Assembly (NCBI RefSeq): GCF_003814915.1
Contig: NZ_RKQK01000001.1
Location: 1,194,031-1,258,030, forward strand
Length of the DNA stretch: 64,000 nt
Source of the DNA: Pacificibacter maritimus
GTDB lineage: Bacteria > Pseudomonadota > Alphaproteobacteria > Rhodobacterales > Rhodobacteraceae
Direction of reading: 5' to 3'
The position numbers and the translations under genes are program-made. A model generated the notes under the pieces. It had not been told where the DNA came from. It saw only the letters and a list, made by a program, of their open reading frames with translations, and made no database searches. Below are positions 25,907-34,555 of the stretch, piece by piece. How positions within the stretch are numbered: position 1 is the stretch's first letter; the number at the start of each line of letters is the position of its first letter.

Positions 25907-26483
25907 CTTCAAACCCCAAAATCTCGCGCTGCGCAGCCAATGCCTGAGCCAATGCGCGCTTTCCGCGTGCAGTCAAACTTTCGACCGCTTCAACGCCAAT
26001 ATCCAAAATCTGCGCAATCTCAGGGTTAGAAAGCCCTTCGATGTGACGCAGAACGACAGCTTGTTTTTGCCGTTCTGGCAAGGTCGACAGCGCTGAATTC
26101 AACGCATCAACCCGTTGTTTTTGCATTAAAACTGCTTCCTGCGATGGTTTTCCATCCTCAGGTTCGGCAATTTCATCCAATCCCGTCCCGCGTTTTTTGC
26201 GCAAACGGTCCGTACATAGATTGGTCACCACGCGGTAAAGCCAAGTTGTCACTTTTGCTTCACCCGTGCGCCAATCGGGTGCTATTTTCCACAGACGCAT
26301 CATGGCGTCTTGTGCGACGTCTTCAGCCTCAGCGCGATCTTTCAGCAAGCGGGCAGCATAGCCGATCACACGCGGGGCCAAACGCTCTGTTAAGGTGCGC
26401 GCGGCCAAACGATCCCCATTGCCGAAAGCAATAAGCAAAGCATCATCTGAGGCATCTATATGAGTGTCTAAAGCCATATTCAT
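25893..26483 (-). CDS. ECF-type RNA polymerase sigma factor
   Basis: Alternative sigma factor of about 196 aa. Region 2 spans about residues 20-95, with DRAEAEDVAQDAMMRLWK (2.2) and TWLYRVVTNLCTDRLRKK (2.3-2.4). Region 4 spans about 130-185, with LPERQKQAVVLRHIEGLSN and the recognition helix GVEAVESLTARGKRAL. There is no region 3. Two ATGs (26483, 26477) are possible starts and neither has a strong ribosome site. It leads an operon with a putative anti-sigma and a periplasmic sensor, which suggests an envelope or metal stress regulon. Upstream lies an EF-hand protein on the same strand. Confidence 0.93.
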   Translation of the reverse strand: MNMALDTHIDASDDALLIAFGNGDRLAARTLTERLAPRVIGYAARLLKDRAEAEDVAQDAMMRLWKIAPDWRTGEAKVTTWLYRVVTNLCTDRLRKKRGTGLDEIAEPEDGKPSQEAVLMQKQRVDALNSALSTLPERQKQAVVLRHIEGLSNPEIAQILDIGVEAVESLTARGKRALAQALAAQREILGFEDDTA

Positions 26484-26585
26484 TATTTGCGAAGCGTAAC
26501 CTGTGGGGAGCGCGGCGTCCACAATCTGTGGCGCTTTTTGGAGTGGCACACTTGCGTGCCCCACCCCTGTGATTTGCAGTGCGAC

Positions 26586-27110
26586 TTATTTGTCGCCGCG
26601 ACCACCACGGCCACGTTCGCCGCCAGCTTTCATTTCTTCTTCAGACAAGGCGCCGTCGCCATCTGTATCAAGACGTTCGAAAGGTGTCTTTTTGACAGTG
26701 CCCGCCATTTCATCAGCAGACAATTCACCATCGCCATCTGCATCCATGCGTTCGATCATTTTTGCCATGCGATCCGCTTTGCGCTTTTCCGCCTTGGCTT
26801 CAAGATGTGCTGCAAGTTCTTCCGCTGACACTGTGCCGTTGCCGTCTGTGTCAACTTCAGCGAATTGCGCAGCTTTATGGGCTGCGATTTCCGCTTCGGT
26901 GACTTTGCCGTCGCCATCTGCATCAAGGGTTGCGAAGTCTGGCATCATCGGTCCGCGACGGTCCATTTTACCCGCCATGCGTTCGTGATGACCACCTTTG
27001 CCCATGCGCTTACTTTTATCGCCATCGCGATCGCCTGCGGCAAAACCTGCGACAGAAGATCCAAGAATTGCGATCAATGCGACCGCTGAGATTGCAGTAG
27101 TACGTTTCAT
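26586..27110 (-). CDS. Secreted EF-hand calcium-binding protein
   Basis: 174 aa with a clear signal peptide (MKRTTAISAVALIAILGSSV, cleavage near AGFA-AG). Four canonical EF-hand loops follow: DADGDGKVTEAE, DTDGNGTVSAEE, DADGDGELSADE and DTDGDGALSEEE, all with the full set of calcium-ligand positions, so it should bind up to four calcium ions in the periplasm. The C-terminus is glycine and arginine rich. It sits 102 bases upstream of the ECF sigma gene in the same direction, with its own AT-rich promoter region upstream. A part in the same stress response is possible but unproven. Confidence 0.88.
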   Translation of the reverse strand: MKRTTAISAVALIAILGSSVAGFAAGDRDGDKSKRMGKGGHHERMAGKMDRRGPMMPDFATLDADGDGKVTEAEIAAHKAAQFAEVDTDGNGTVSAEELAAHLEAKAEKRKADRMAKMIERMDADGDGELSADEMAGTVKKTPFERLDTDGDGALSEEEMKAGGERGRGGRGDK

Positions 27111-27399
27111 AGTATCGTTCCTTTGTTCAGGCCCAATGCGCTAGGCTCAGTGCCGAGCGCTTATGATAGTGAAACGCGCCCCCTGTGGGTTTCCGTCGCA
27201 AAATTTAAGTTAAATCGCTTTTTGTGATTATTTTCATGAAAATTTAAGGGAGTTTGCTGCATTGCTTACGCGACAACAGGCCGCAAGACCGATGACCGCG
27301 CTTTATGGTAGGCTTCGCTGAATATTCCCCTTGGCTGGTCCGCGAAACTGGGATTCAAGAAAACAGATCCTATTGAGATCAATTGAAAAAGGGCGACCT

Positions 27400-27834
27400 A
27401 TGACACAGGCAACAGAAACTGTTATTTCACATGCGACGCGCGACGATCACATGGTCGATCACCGTGAAATGAAATCCGCTTTGCTGCGCGGTTGGAAAAG
27501 ATGTTGCCCGAACTGTGGCGAGGGCCCAATGTTAAAGGGCTACCTTAAAGTCCGCGACAGCTGCCCAGTATGCACGCAAGAATTGCATCACCACCGCGCA
27601 GATGATGGTCCGCCCTATCTGACGATTTTGATCGTTGGTCACCTGCTGGCCCCCTTGATGGGTTGGGTTTACATGGACTTTCGCCCCAACCCTTTGACCA
27701 TGCTGGCTGGGTTTTCGATCTGCACTGTCGCCTTGTCGCTGTATCTTTTGCCGCGTTTCAAAGGTATGATCGTGGCCTTTCAATGGGCCAAGCGCATGGG
27801 CGGTTTCGGGCCATCAGCTTTTTACAAAGACTGA
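27400..27834 (+). CDS. DUF983 family membrane protein
   Basis: 144 aa. An N-terminal zinc-ribbon-like motif (CCPNCGEGPM then DSCPVCTQEL) precedes two membrane segments (about residues 75-95 and 103-122). This is the DUF983 family, frequent near cytochrome-oxidase and cell-envelope genes in Alphaproteobacteria, of unknown function. The start ATG at 27400 gives the family N-terminus; the frame is open 23 residues further upstream. It precedes parE by about 145 bases. Confidence 0.85.
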   Translation: MTQATETVISHATRDDHMVDHREMKSALLRGWKRCCPNCGEGPMLKGYLKVRDSCPVCTQELHHHRADDGPPYLTILIVGHLLAPLMGWVYMDFRPNPLTMLAGFSICTVALSLYLLPRFKGMIVAFQWAKRMGGFGPSAFYKD

Positions 27835-27978
27835 TTTCTCAACACCACACGCACCATCATGACACCCACCAAAGCATGGTCTATTGCAGATCATGCTTTA
27901 CTGCATCTTGCGGTTTTCCCGCTTGGATGGTCTAATTCGAACCCAACGAGCCAACACCAAGAATCGAGCGAAAAGCCA

Positions 27979-29934
27979 ATGTCAGATGATCTCCTTGCAG
28001 GATCCACCCCCGCCTATGACGCCTCATCCATCGAAGTCCTAGAGGGGCTTGAACCTGTTCGCAAACGACCCGGCATGTATATCGGCGGGACCGACGAGCG
28101 CGCATTGCACCACCTCGTGGCGGAAATTTTGGACAACTCCATGGATGAAGCCGTGGCAGGTCACGCCACGCGGATCGAAATGACGCTGCACGCCGATTAT
28201 TCTGTGACAATCACCGATAACGGCCGCGGCATTCCGATTGATCCGCACCCCAAGTTCCCTGACAAATCTGCTTTGGAAGTCATTCTATGTACTTTGCACG
28301 CGGGTGGTAAATTTTCTGGCGATGCTTATGCTACATCTGGCGGTTTGCACGGGGTTGGCTCTTCGGTTGTGAACGCTTTGTCAGACAGCATGATCGTACA
28401 AGTTGCTAAAAACAAAGAACTTTTCGAACAACGCTTTGCCCGTGGCATCCCTCTTGGTCCTGTTGAAAAAATAGGCGCTGCCCCCAACAAACGCGGCACA
28501 TTCGTGACATTTCATGCAGATGAACAAATCTTTGGCAAACTGCGCTTTAAACCCAAACGCATGTTTACTTTGGCACGTTCCAAAGCCTTTTTGTTCTCAG
28601 GCGTTGAAATTCGTTGGAAATCCGAAATTGATGACGGCGAAACGCCGATGCAGGCCACCTTCCACTTCCCCGGTGGTCTGGCCGATTTCCTAAAGGAAAC
28701 GCTCGGTAAATCAATGACCTACGCCGATACGCCTTTCGCGGGCACCGTTGATTTTCAATCACGTTTTAATGTGCCAGGCAAAGTCGAATGGGCCATCAAC
28801 TGGACGCCCTCGCGCGATGGTTTCATGCAGTCCTATTGTAACACCGTGCCCACCCCCGAGGGCGGCACCCATGAGGGCGGTTTTTGGGCCGCTGTGCTCA
28901 AAGGCATCCGCGCTTATGGCGAACTTGTGGGCAATAAAAAGTCCAAAGATATCACCCGCGAAGACCTGATGACAGGCGGCTGCGCCTTGGTGTCCTGTTT
29001 TATCCGTGAACCCGAATTTGTGGGCCAAACCAAAGACCGCTTGGCCACGTCAGAGGCAGCGCGTTTGGTGGAAAACTCTGTGCGTGACCACTTTGACAAC
29101 TGGCTTGCGGCCGATACCAAATCCGCTGGTGCCATCTTGGATTTCTTGGTGCTGCGCGCCGAAGAACGCCTGCGCCGCCGCCAAGAAAAAGAAACCCAGC
29201 GCAAATCCGCGACCAAAAAACTCCGCCTGCCTGGTAAGCTCACCGATTGTACGTCGAAAGACCGCGCAGGCACCGAGTTGTTTATTGTGGAGGGCGATTC
29301 CGCTGGTGGCTCTGGCAAAGGCGCGCGCAGCCGTCACAACCAAGCCTTGCTGCCGCTAAAAGGTAAAATCCTAAACGTCCTAGGCGCAGCCTCTAACAAG
29401 TTGAATACAAATCAGGAAATCAATGATCTATGCGAAGCTTTGGGTGTGCAAATGGGCACGCGCTTCAATATTGAAGACCTGCGCTACGACAAAATCATCA
29501 TCATGACCGATGCGGATGTCGACGGGGCGCATATTGCCACTTTGCTGATGACATTCTTCTTTACCCAAATGCGTCCGCTGATTGATCAGGGCCATTTGTA
29601 CTTGGCCTGCCCACCGCTGTACCGCCTGACCCAAGGCGCCAAACGCATGTATGTCGCCGATGATGCGGAAAAAGATTACTACATGGAAAAAGGCTTGGGC
29701 GGCAAAGGTAAGATCGACATGCAGCGGTTCAAGGGACTTGGCGAAATGGATGCTAAGGATCTTAAAGAAACCACCATGGACCCCGCCACCCGCAAACTGA
29801 TCCAAGTCACCATCGAAGAAGACACCCCCGGCGACACCGCCGATCTTGTCGAACGCTTGATGGGCAAAAAACCAGAGCTAAGGTTCCAGTATATTCAGGA
29901 GCATGCGCAATATGCTGAGGAATTGGATGTTTGA
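27979..29934 (+). CDS. parE: DNA topoisomerase IV subunit B
   Basis: ATPase subunit of topoisomerase IV, which unlinks daughter chromosomes. The GHKL ATPase shows EILDNSMDEA, DNGRGIPIDPH and GGLHGVGSSVVNALS. The transducer domain follows, then Toprim with EGDSAGGSGKGARSR and DADVDGAHIATLL, and the C-terminal RFKGLGEMDAKDLKETTMDP. At 651 aa it is the length of ParE, clearly shorter than the GyrB of this group (about 800), so parE is preferred over gyrB. The start at 27979 has a GAGCGAAAAG ribosome site. Its stop overlaps the start of the AbiTii-like gene by 4 bases. Confidence 0.95.
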   Translation: MSDDLLAGSTPAYDASSIEVLEGLEPVRKRPGMYIGGTDERALHHLVAEILDNSMDEAVAGHATRIEMTLHADYSVTITDNGRGIPIDPHPKFPDKSALEVILCTLHAGGKFSGDAYATSGGLHGVGSSVVNALSDSMIVQVAKNKELFEQRFARGIPLGPVEKIGAAPNKRGTFVTFHADEQIFGKLRFKPKRMFTLARSKAFLFSGVEIRWKSEIDDGETPMQATFHFPGGLADFLKETLGKSMTYADTPFAGTVDFQSRFNVPGKVEWAINWTPSRDGFMQSYCNTVPTPEGGTHEGGFWAAVLKGIRAYGELVGNKKSKDITREDLMTGGCALVSCFIREPEFVGQTKDRLATSEAARLVENSVRDHFDNWLAADTKSAGAILDFLVLRAEERLRRRQEKETQRKSATKKLRLPGKLTDCTSKDRAGTELFIVEGDSAGGSGKGARSRHNQALLPLKGKILNVLGAASNKLNTNQEINDLCEALGVQMGTRFNIEDLRYDKIIIMTDADVDGAHIATLLMTFFFTQMRPLIDQGHLYLACPPLYRLTQGAKRMYVADDAEKDYYMEKGLGGKGKIDMQRFKGLGEMDAKDLKETTMDPATRKLIQVTIEEDTPGDTADLVERLMGKKPELRFQYIQEHAQYAEELDV

Positions 29935-30953
29935 GTGATATAACTACAGAAACAAAGTTGATCCAAAGCATTTTTGCATCTGTCGAGAATGACGACGTTT
30001 CTGCGGCCTTTCGCAGCTGCCAGCGTTTGGCGCTGAAATTGAGAGATTTTGTAAATTTTGCCTATTTCCTTTATGAACAAGAGCATGGCGAGCAAGAAGA
30101 CTTTCGCCATTTGAACAGTTCGCTTGGCGATTTAGAAAAGGATCAATTGAAACTTATCCATGAGCTAGCGCTCAAGCGGAAATTCCGGACACGTGCCCTT
30201 GATCCCAATACCTGCGATATTTTGGATATCGCAAAAGACTCGCTGTTAATGTTTGGTTGTGGGCACATAACAGCAGAGTTAGAGAGGTCGCAGGCACTTA
30301 TTGATTCATTGGCGATTCCATCAAATATCAATAATGTAGACGCCGCGTTTTTCTACAAAGAAAATGAGCTACGCAAACTACAAGAAATTCATCGTCGTTC
30401 AGAAATTAGAAAAATCAAGGAAAGGTTGCTATCTGCAGCCTTCAACTATGCATCTTTGGCCGAACAGAGACTTATTTGGGCTAGCCAAGACAAGACTACC
30501 ATTGACGAGATGGAAGCCGCGATTTTCTCCTTTTTAAACCAAACTTCGCCAGCGGCGCTCAAGCAGCTTCAAAAAGCGTCGGGATTTCTGCATTCGAAGG
30601 ATAGCGAAGAACGGTCACAGGCATCGCTTCTGATACGAAGGTCAATGAACTCTTTAGCCAATGCGGTACAACCCGCTGATCCAAAAGTTTTAGGCTTAGA
30701 GCAGGACAAACCTCTAAACCGAATTTCCTACTACTTAGAAGAAGCACACAAAGACAAAACCCCTTCACTTGCATTCCGCACTAAAGACTTGGAAAAACTA
30801 CTCCATGCCATTAACAGCAGAAGTAGCAAAGGTGTTCATAGCGCAGTTTCAACATTTGAATTGCAACAAGTTTACTTAGCGAGCCTTCTGTACCTAGGGA
30901 ATATTGCAAAGGTTCATGAGGCACCATCTATGAATAATTCAGAATCCATTTAA
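29931..30953 (+). CDS. AbiTii-like protein, candidate abortive-infection factor
   Basis: 340 aa, start TTG overlapping the parE stop (TTGA-type), with GAGGA eight bases upstream; no in-frame ATG occurs before residue 78. The N-terminus (LIQSIFASVENDDVSAAFRSCQRLALK) resembles the AbiTii domain of phage-exclusion proteins. The C-terminus carries SRSSKGVHSAVSTFELQQVYL, a pattern I know from uncharacterised defence-linked proteins; R-x5-H in it fits the HEPN ribonuclease signature. The middle is helical. G+C is near 40%, lower than neighbours, so acquisition is likely. Assignment is by eye, moderate at best; it could be another helical conflict protein. Confidence 0.55.
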   Translation: MSDITTETKLIQSIFASVENDDVSAAFRSCQRLALKLRDFVNFAYFLYEQEHGEQEDFRHLNSSLGDLEKDQLKLIHELALKRKFRTRALDPNTCDILDIAKDSLLMFGCGHITAELERSQALIDSLAIPSNINNVDAAFFYKENELRKLQEIHRRSEIRKIKERLLSAAFNYASLAEQRLIWASQDKTTIDEMEAAIFSFLNQTSPAALKQLQKASGFLHSKDSEERSQASLLIRRSMNSLANAVQPADPKVLGLEQDKPLNRISYYLEEAHKDKTPSLAFRTKDLEKLLHAINSRSSKGVHSAVSTFELQQVYLASLLYLGNIAKVHEAPSMNNSESI

Positions 30954-30957
30954 CGCC

Positions 30958-31240
30958 GAGCGCCTGACCCTGGGTGGGCGACGTAGGCGCCCTCCCGTGG
31001 GGAGGGTCGGGCGCTCGTGATTTGCTTTGGCAAATCACTCTGAAGAGGCACGAGACCTCAGCCAGAAACAATCTTAAAATTCAATATTTCATCCGCGCGT
31101 TGCACGTCCAAGGTCTCAGCGTCAAAAATTCATCGAACCTTAGCCCGCGCGGGACGCGCTGGCGTTCGAGCCTTGAAACGCATCTCATGCGTTTGACCGG
31201 ATGCGCGGCATCCGACCAGTCCTTACATTAAAACATGTAA
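30958..31240. repeat. Dense cluster of perfect inverted repeats (palindromic element or structured RNA)
   Basis: The 353-base gap between the AbiTii-like gene and lolD holds at least six hairpins: 30958-30971 with 31003-31016 (14 bp, one wobble), 31017-31025 with 31030-31038 (9 bp, loop TTTG), 31176-31183 with 31187-31194 (8 bp, loop CTC), 31198-31204 with 31208-31214 (7 bp, loop GCG), 31223-31228 with 31235-31240 (6 bp), and a long-range pair 31052-31058 with 31111-31117 (7 bp). CCCGCGCGGG at 31144 is self-complementary. The open frame at 30974-31231 looks like chance. Could be a REP/BIME-like element, a compound terminator or a structured RNA. Confidence 0.6.
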
Positions 31241-31306
31241 ACTCACCCTGCCCCAAAGCGTACAACAGCTTAAAACACGCGCCACAATGTCTTTAAAACA
31301 CGGGTG

Positions 31307-31987
31307 TTAAGCCTCAACCAGCACGCCATTTTCAAGCCGCAGCACGCGGTCCATTTTGGCAGCCAAATCCATATTGTGGGTCACGATCAGGGCGGCCAGA
31401 CCTTCGTCCTTGGCAACCGTCATCAGAGCGTCAAAAACGCGGTCCGATGTGGCGGGGTCAAGGTTTCCTGTGGGCTCATCCGCCAGCAAAAGCGCAGGGC
31501 GATTGGCCAGCGCACGGCAAAACGCCACGCGTTGTTGTTCACCCCCAGACATTGCCGCAGGTCGGTGATCGGCACGGGCCTCAACACCTACAGATGTCAA
31601 TAATTTCAATGCCCTAGCGCGAGCATCAGCCTCAGGCACGCCATTGGCAAGCTGCGGTAAAACGATGTTTTCCAGCGCAGAAAATTCGGGCAAAAGATGG
31701 TGAAACTGATAGATAAACCCCACCTGCGCGCGACGCATGGCCGTGCGGGCTTTGTCATCCAAGCTGGTCACATCTGTCCCGTCGATCACCACTTGCCCCG
31801 CATCAGCATTATCCAGCAGTCCCGCGATGTGCAAAAGCGTCGATTTCCCCGCCCCTGAAGGGGCCACAAGCGCCACAACTTCGCCTTTGGAAACGGTCAA
31901 ATTGATGCCCGAAAGCACTTGGATTTCATTGGGTTTGCCGCGGTTGTAGCCTTTGGCAACCTCTTGAATTTGCAACATATTACTCAT
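31307..31987 (-). CDS. lolD: Lipoprotein-release ABC transporter ATPase LolD
   Basis: ATPase that drives transfer of lipoproteins from the inner membrane to LolA. 226 aa. Walker A is APSGAGKST (the form usual in alphaproteobacterial LolD), the Q-loop region reads FIYQFHHLLPEF, the signature is MSGGEQQRVAFCRAL, and Walker B is LLLADEPTGNLDP. The start overlaps the end of lolC by 8 bases, so the two are translationally coupled. Confidence 0.95.
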   Translation of the reverse strand: MSNMLQIQEVAKGYNRGKPNEIQVLSGINLTVSKGEVVALVAPSGAGKSTLLHIAGLLDNADAGQVVIDGTDVTSLDDKARTAMRRAQVGFIYQFHHLLPEFSALENIVLPQLANGVPEADARARALKLLTSVGVEARADHRPAAMSGGEQQRVAFCRALANRPALLLADEPTGNLDPATSDRVFDALMTVAKDEGLAALIVTHNMDLAAKMDRVLRLENGVLVEA

Positions 31988-33278
31988 AACGAAGCGCCTC
32001 GACTGGGTTCATCCGCGCAGCTTTGCGCGCAGGGAAAATAGTCACAATAAACGACAGACCAAGCGACAGTGAAACGGCCTTGGCCACATCAACAAATCTA
32101 AGCTCAGCAGGCAAAGCATAGATGCCCCGAATGGACGGATCCCACGCCCCACCGCCGTTGAGATAGTTCACAAAGGCCATGATAGTGTCGATATACATGG
32201 CAAAAAGGGCCCCCAAAGCGACCCCGAAAACGGTGCCGATCAGCCCCGTAAAAGCCCCACATATAAAGAAAACGCGCATAACTGACCCTTCAGTCAGGCC
32301 AATAGTGCGCAAAATTCCGATGTCACGACCTTTGTTTTTAACCAGCATAATAAGGCCAGAGACAATGTTCATCGCCGCGATCAAAACCAGAATGGACAGG
32401 ATGACAAACATCACATTATCTTCGATATCTAAAGCGCGCAAAAACGATCCAGAAGCATCACGCCACGTCCAAATCATGGCGCGATCACCCGCGGCAAGCA
32501 GCAGCGGCATCGCCATGTCATCAACGCTTTCAGGGTCTTCGATCATGACCTCAATTTCATCGGCGCTGCCCGTGCGGTTAAAATAGGTTTGTGCCTGGTC
32601 AAACGGAAGGTAAGCCCTTGTTTTATCAATGTCATATCGACCAGCTGTAAAGACATAAACCACCTCATATGATGAGACTCGCGGGGATGTGCCAAAGGCT
32701 GTTTTGGCCCCTTCGGGCGAGATCAATTTGATCCGGTCCCCGACCGCGACACCCAGTTCACGCGCCACACCTGACCCGATGGCGATCCCTTCGGAAAAGC
32801 GCGAAATATCGCCCCAAGATTCATCTGGCGTTTGACCCACACGCGGGATCGACAACAGATTGTCGTAAGAAATTCCGTAGACATCCATCGCCACATTTGC
32901 AGAGCGATAGGTGCTGAGCACTTGACCACGCACTAAAGGCGCTGCGCGGGTGACTCCAGGCACGGCTGATAGGGCCTCTGCCCAGCCTGCGTAGTCTTCG
33001 ATTTGGCGTGACGTTTGATCATCATCCACATAGATTGACGAATACACGGTGACATGCGCGTTTGATCCCAAGATCGTATCCACGAACTCACTGCGAAACC
33101 CTGTGCGCACGGCCAGCGTGATGATCAAGGCGGCCACCGCCAATGTGATGCCGATCAGCGAAATCCACGTCATTGTGGACACGCCGCCCTCTTCACGCCG
33201 CGCACGCAAGTAGCGCCATGCAATCATCCATTCAAACCGAGCAAACGGTTTTGTTGAAGCACTTTTACTTTGATCCAC
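31980..33278 (-). CDS. lolC: Lipoprotein-release ABC transporter permease (LolC/E family)
   Basis: Inner-membrane permease of 432 aa with an N-terminal membrane helix (TWISLIGITLAVAALIITLA, about residues 37-56), a large periplasmic MacB-like domain (about 60-275), and three C-terminal helices of the FtsX type (about 290-315, 335-365, 395-420). Alphaproteobacteria typically use one permease of this family as a homodimer instead of separate LolC and LolE, so the symbol is approximate. The GTG start at 33278 has AGGAAG five bases upstream and no ATG competes. Upstream gene of lolC-lolD. Confidence 0.93.
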   Translation of the reverse strand: MDQSKSASTKPFARFEWMIAWRYLRARREEGGVSTMTWISLIGITLAVAALIITLAVRTGFRSEFVDTILGSNAHVTVYSSIYVDDDQTSRQIEDYAGWAEALSAVPGVTRAAPLVRGQVLSTYRSANVAMDVYGISYDNLLSIPRVGQTPDESWGDISRFSEGIAIGSGVARELGVAVGDRIKLISPEGAKTAFGTSPRVSSYEVVYVFTAGRYDIDKTRAYLPFDQAQTYFNRTGSADEIEVMIEDPESVDDMAMPLLLAAGDRAMIWTWRDASGSFLRALDIEDNVMFVILSILVLIAAMNIVSGLIMLVKNKGRDIGILRTIGLTEGSVMRVFFICGAFTGLIGTVFGVALGALFAMYIDTIMAFVNYLNGGGAWDPSIRGIYALPAELRFVDVAKAVSLSLGLSFIVTIFPARKAARMNPVEALRYE

Positions 33279-33673
33279 GGAGCTTCCTTTTGGGGCAGTT
33301 TATCCGTTGCGACCATGTGATCTAGCCGCAAAAAGGTCAAGCGATCCAGTGGTTTGTGTGAGGCAATCCGCCTGTGGGATCAGCATTGGGATCAGGCAGG
33401 AAAAGGCATATATTTTCAATGCAATGGTAAACAAACTATACATAATGTAAAAAATTTATTACTTATTGTTATAAATATACGACGCTTTGTCGAAAAACGG
33501 GATCACATTATACCCTATTAACTGCGCAACACGCTTGCTGCACTTTTGTGTAATATTGGCGTGAACAGCTATATAAGGATGCCGTCTTTACTTTGATCTA
33601 TTTCAAAGTCGCCCATAGCGATTTGGCAAGTACTGCGGTCAAAGGGCTCAGCTATATGAAGGGAGACTATTGC
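33279..33673. other. AT-rich intergenic region with repeats before the XRE gene
   Basis: 395 bases without a credible gene. The left part contains the lolC promoter and a short direct repeat (TGGGATCAG twice, 13 bases apart near 33376). From about 33410 to 33545 it is very AT-rich, unlike the surroundings. Two similar CAGCTATAT..AAGG words (33566 and 33650) and a 7-base inverted repeat (33590-33609) lie close to the XRE start. Confidence 0.55.
33590..33609. promoter_or_regulatory. Inverted repeat, candidate operator of the XRE regulator
   Basis: ACTTTGA-tctatt-TCAAAGT, perfect 7-base arms with a 6-base spacer, lies 65 bases before the XRE start codon. Small XRE repressors commonly bind such sites in their own promoters; this is inference. 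Confidence 0.4.
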
Positions 33674-33892
33674 ATGCGTAAACCGAAAATCACCAATACA
33701 ATTCGGCGCTTGCGGTTTGATGCGAATGAAATGACGCAAAAGGATTTGGCTGATAAAGCGGGCGTATCCCGCCAAACCATCGCGGCCATTGAGAAAGCGA
33801 AATACACACCAAGCTTGGAACTGGCCTTTAAAATCGCACGGGTCTTTGGACAGCCTTTGGAAGATGTTTTTATCTGCGAATATCTAGATTGA
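33674..33892 (+). CDS. Small XRE-family helix-turn-helix regulator
   Basis: 72-aa protein that is essentially one Cro/CI-type helix-turn-helix domain: MTQKDLADKAGVSRQTIAAIE forms helices 2 and 3, followed by YTPSLELAFKIARVFG and the ending PLEDVFICE typical of the YozG/HTH_3 subgroup. GGGAG is 8 bases upstream of the ATG at 33674; an in-frame ATG at 33656 and the longer frame have poorer spacing. No toxin-like partner is adjacent, so it is probably a stand-alone autoregulated repressor. Confidence 0.85.
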   Translation: MRKPKITNTIRRLRFDANEMTQKDLADKAGVSRQTIAAIEKAKYTPSLELAFKIARVFGQPLEDVFICEYLD

Positions 33893-33927
33893 TCCGCCGC
33901 GCGCATCTGGAATGCTTATTTTGCGCC

Positions 33928-34428
33928 TTAAAACCGCGCAAGGCGGCGTCTGCGAAGGGGCCATGACAGGAAATGTATCAATGCTAAGACCAATCCCCAC
34001 CCAACAAAGAACCCGCCAACGGCCGATATAAAGCCTTCAAGAGTAAGCGGAATTGCAGGGCGAAACTCTTTATATGTCGCGCTGATCAATGCGGTGTCAC
34101 GCAGGCGGTGCGGCATAGAGATCCGCGCGAGAGGTGATGCATTTGAAAGCTGCTCCAAATCGTTTGACAGGTCTTCGTGACGCGCAATGGTGCGGCGCAT
34201 ATCCTTTCGGCGATTGTCCAAAAAGACAGATCCGCCCATCGACGCCAAAGCCGCATCTCGGGTCATATCAGCCGAGCGTGCTGAGGTATCAAAATCACGG
34301 ATCACAACTGCCAAAGCATCCACTTGTCCGCCCAAGCGCTGCATATATTGTTGGGTAAATTCAGGATATTGCGACGACAAAGCCGCGCATGCGATCCCGC
34401 CTGCGAGTGTCAAAACCTTGGTAAACAT
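33928..34428 (-). CDS. DUF2937 family membrane protein
   Basis: 166 aa of the DUF2937 family, function unknown. An N-terminal hydrophobic segment (KVLTLAGGIACAALSSQYPE), a helical middle containing QRLGGQVDALAVVIRDFD, and a C-terminal membrane segment (about residues 133-155, FISAVGGFFVGWGLVLALIHF) ending in a basic RRRRLARF tail. Its tail faces the XRE gene convergently. Confidence 0.82.
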   Translation of the reverse strand: MFTKVLTLAGGIACAALSSQYPEFTQQYMQRLGGQVDALAVVIRDFDTSARSADMTRDAALASMGGSVFLDNRRKDMRRTIARHEDLSNDLEQLSNASPLARISMPHRLRDTALISATYKEFRPAIPLTLEGFISAVGGFFVGWGLVLALIHFLSWPLRRRRLARF

Positions 34429-34555
34429 GCTCTGCCCCTGAGCTGGATGTGCGTTCTTTTTCCCAACGCTATTGGGATTCGCAAGCGGGGTTCAAGACGC
34501 ATCCTGCCTCTGTGCGAAAAGAGCGAAGTTTAGCGCATTTATTCTGGGCGATAAG

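Noticed and set aside
25299-26096. 265-aa open frame on the plus strand across the sigma-factor operon
   Set aside because: Covers three overlapping genes of the other strand whose families are recognisable; shadow frame.
27979-29934. gyrB instead of parE
   Set aside because: Length of 651 aa and lack of the extra C-terminal segment fit ParE; GyrB in this group is about 800 aa.
30974-31231. 85-aa open frame in the hairpin-rich gap
   Set aside because: Runs straight through several perfect inverted repeats and lacks a ribosome site or any domain; better explained as non-coding structure.
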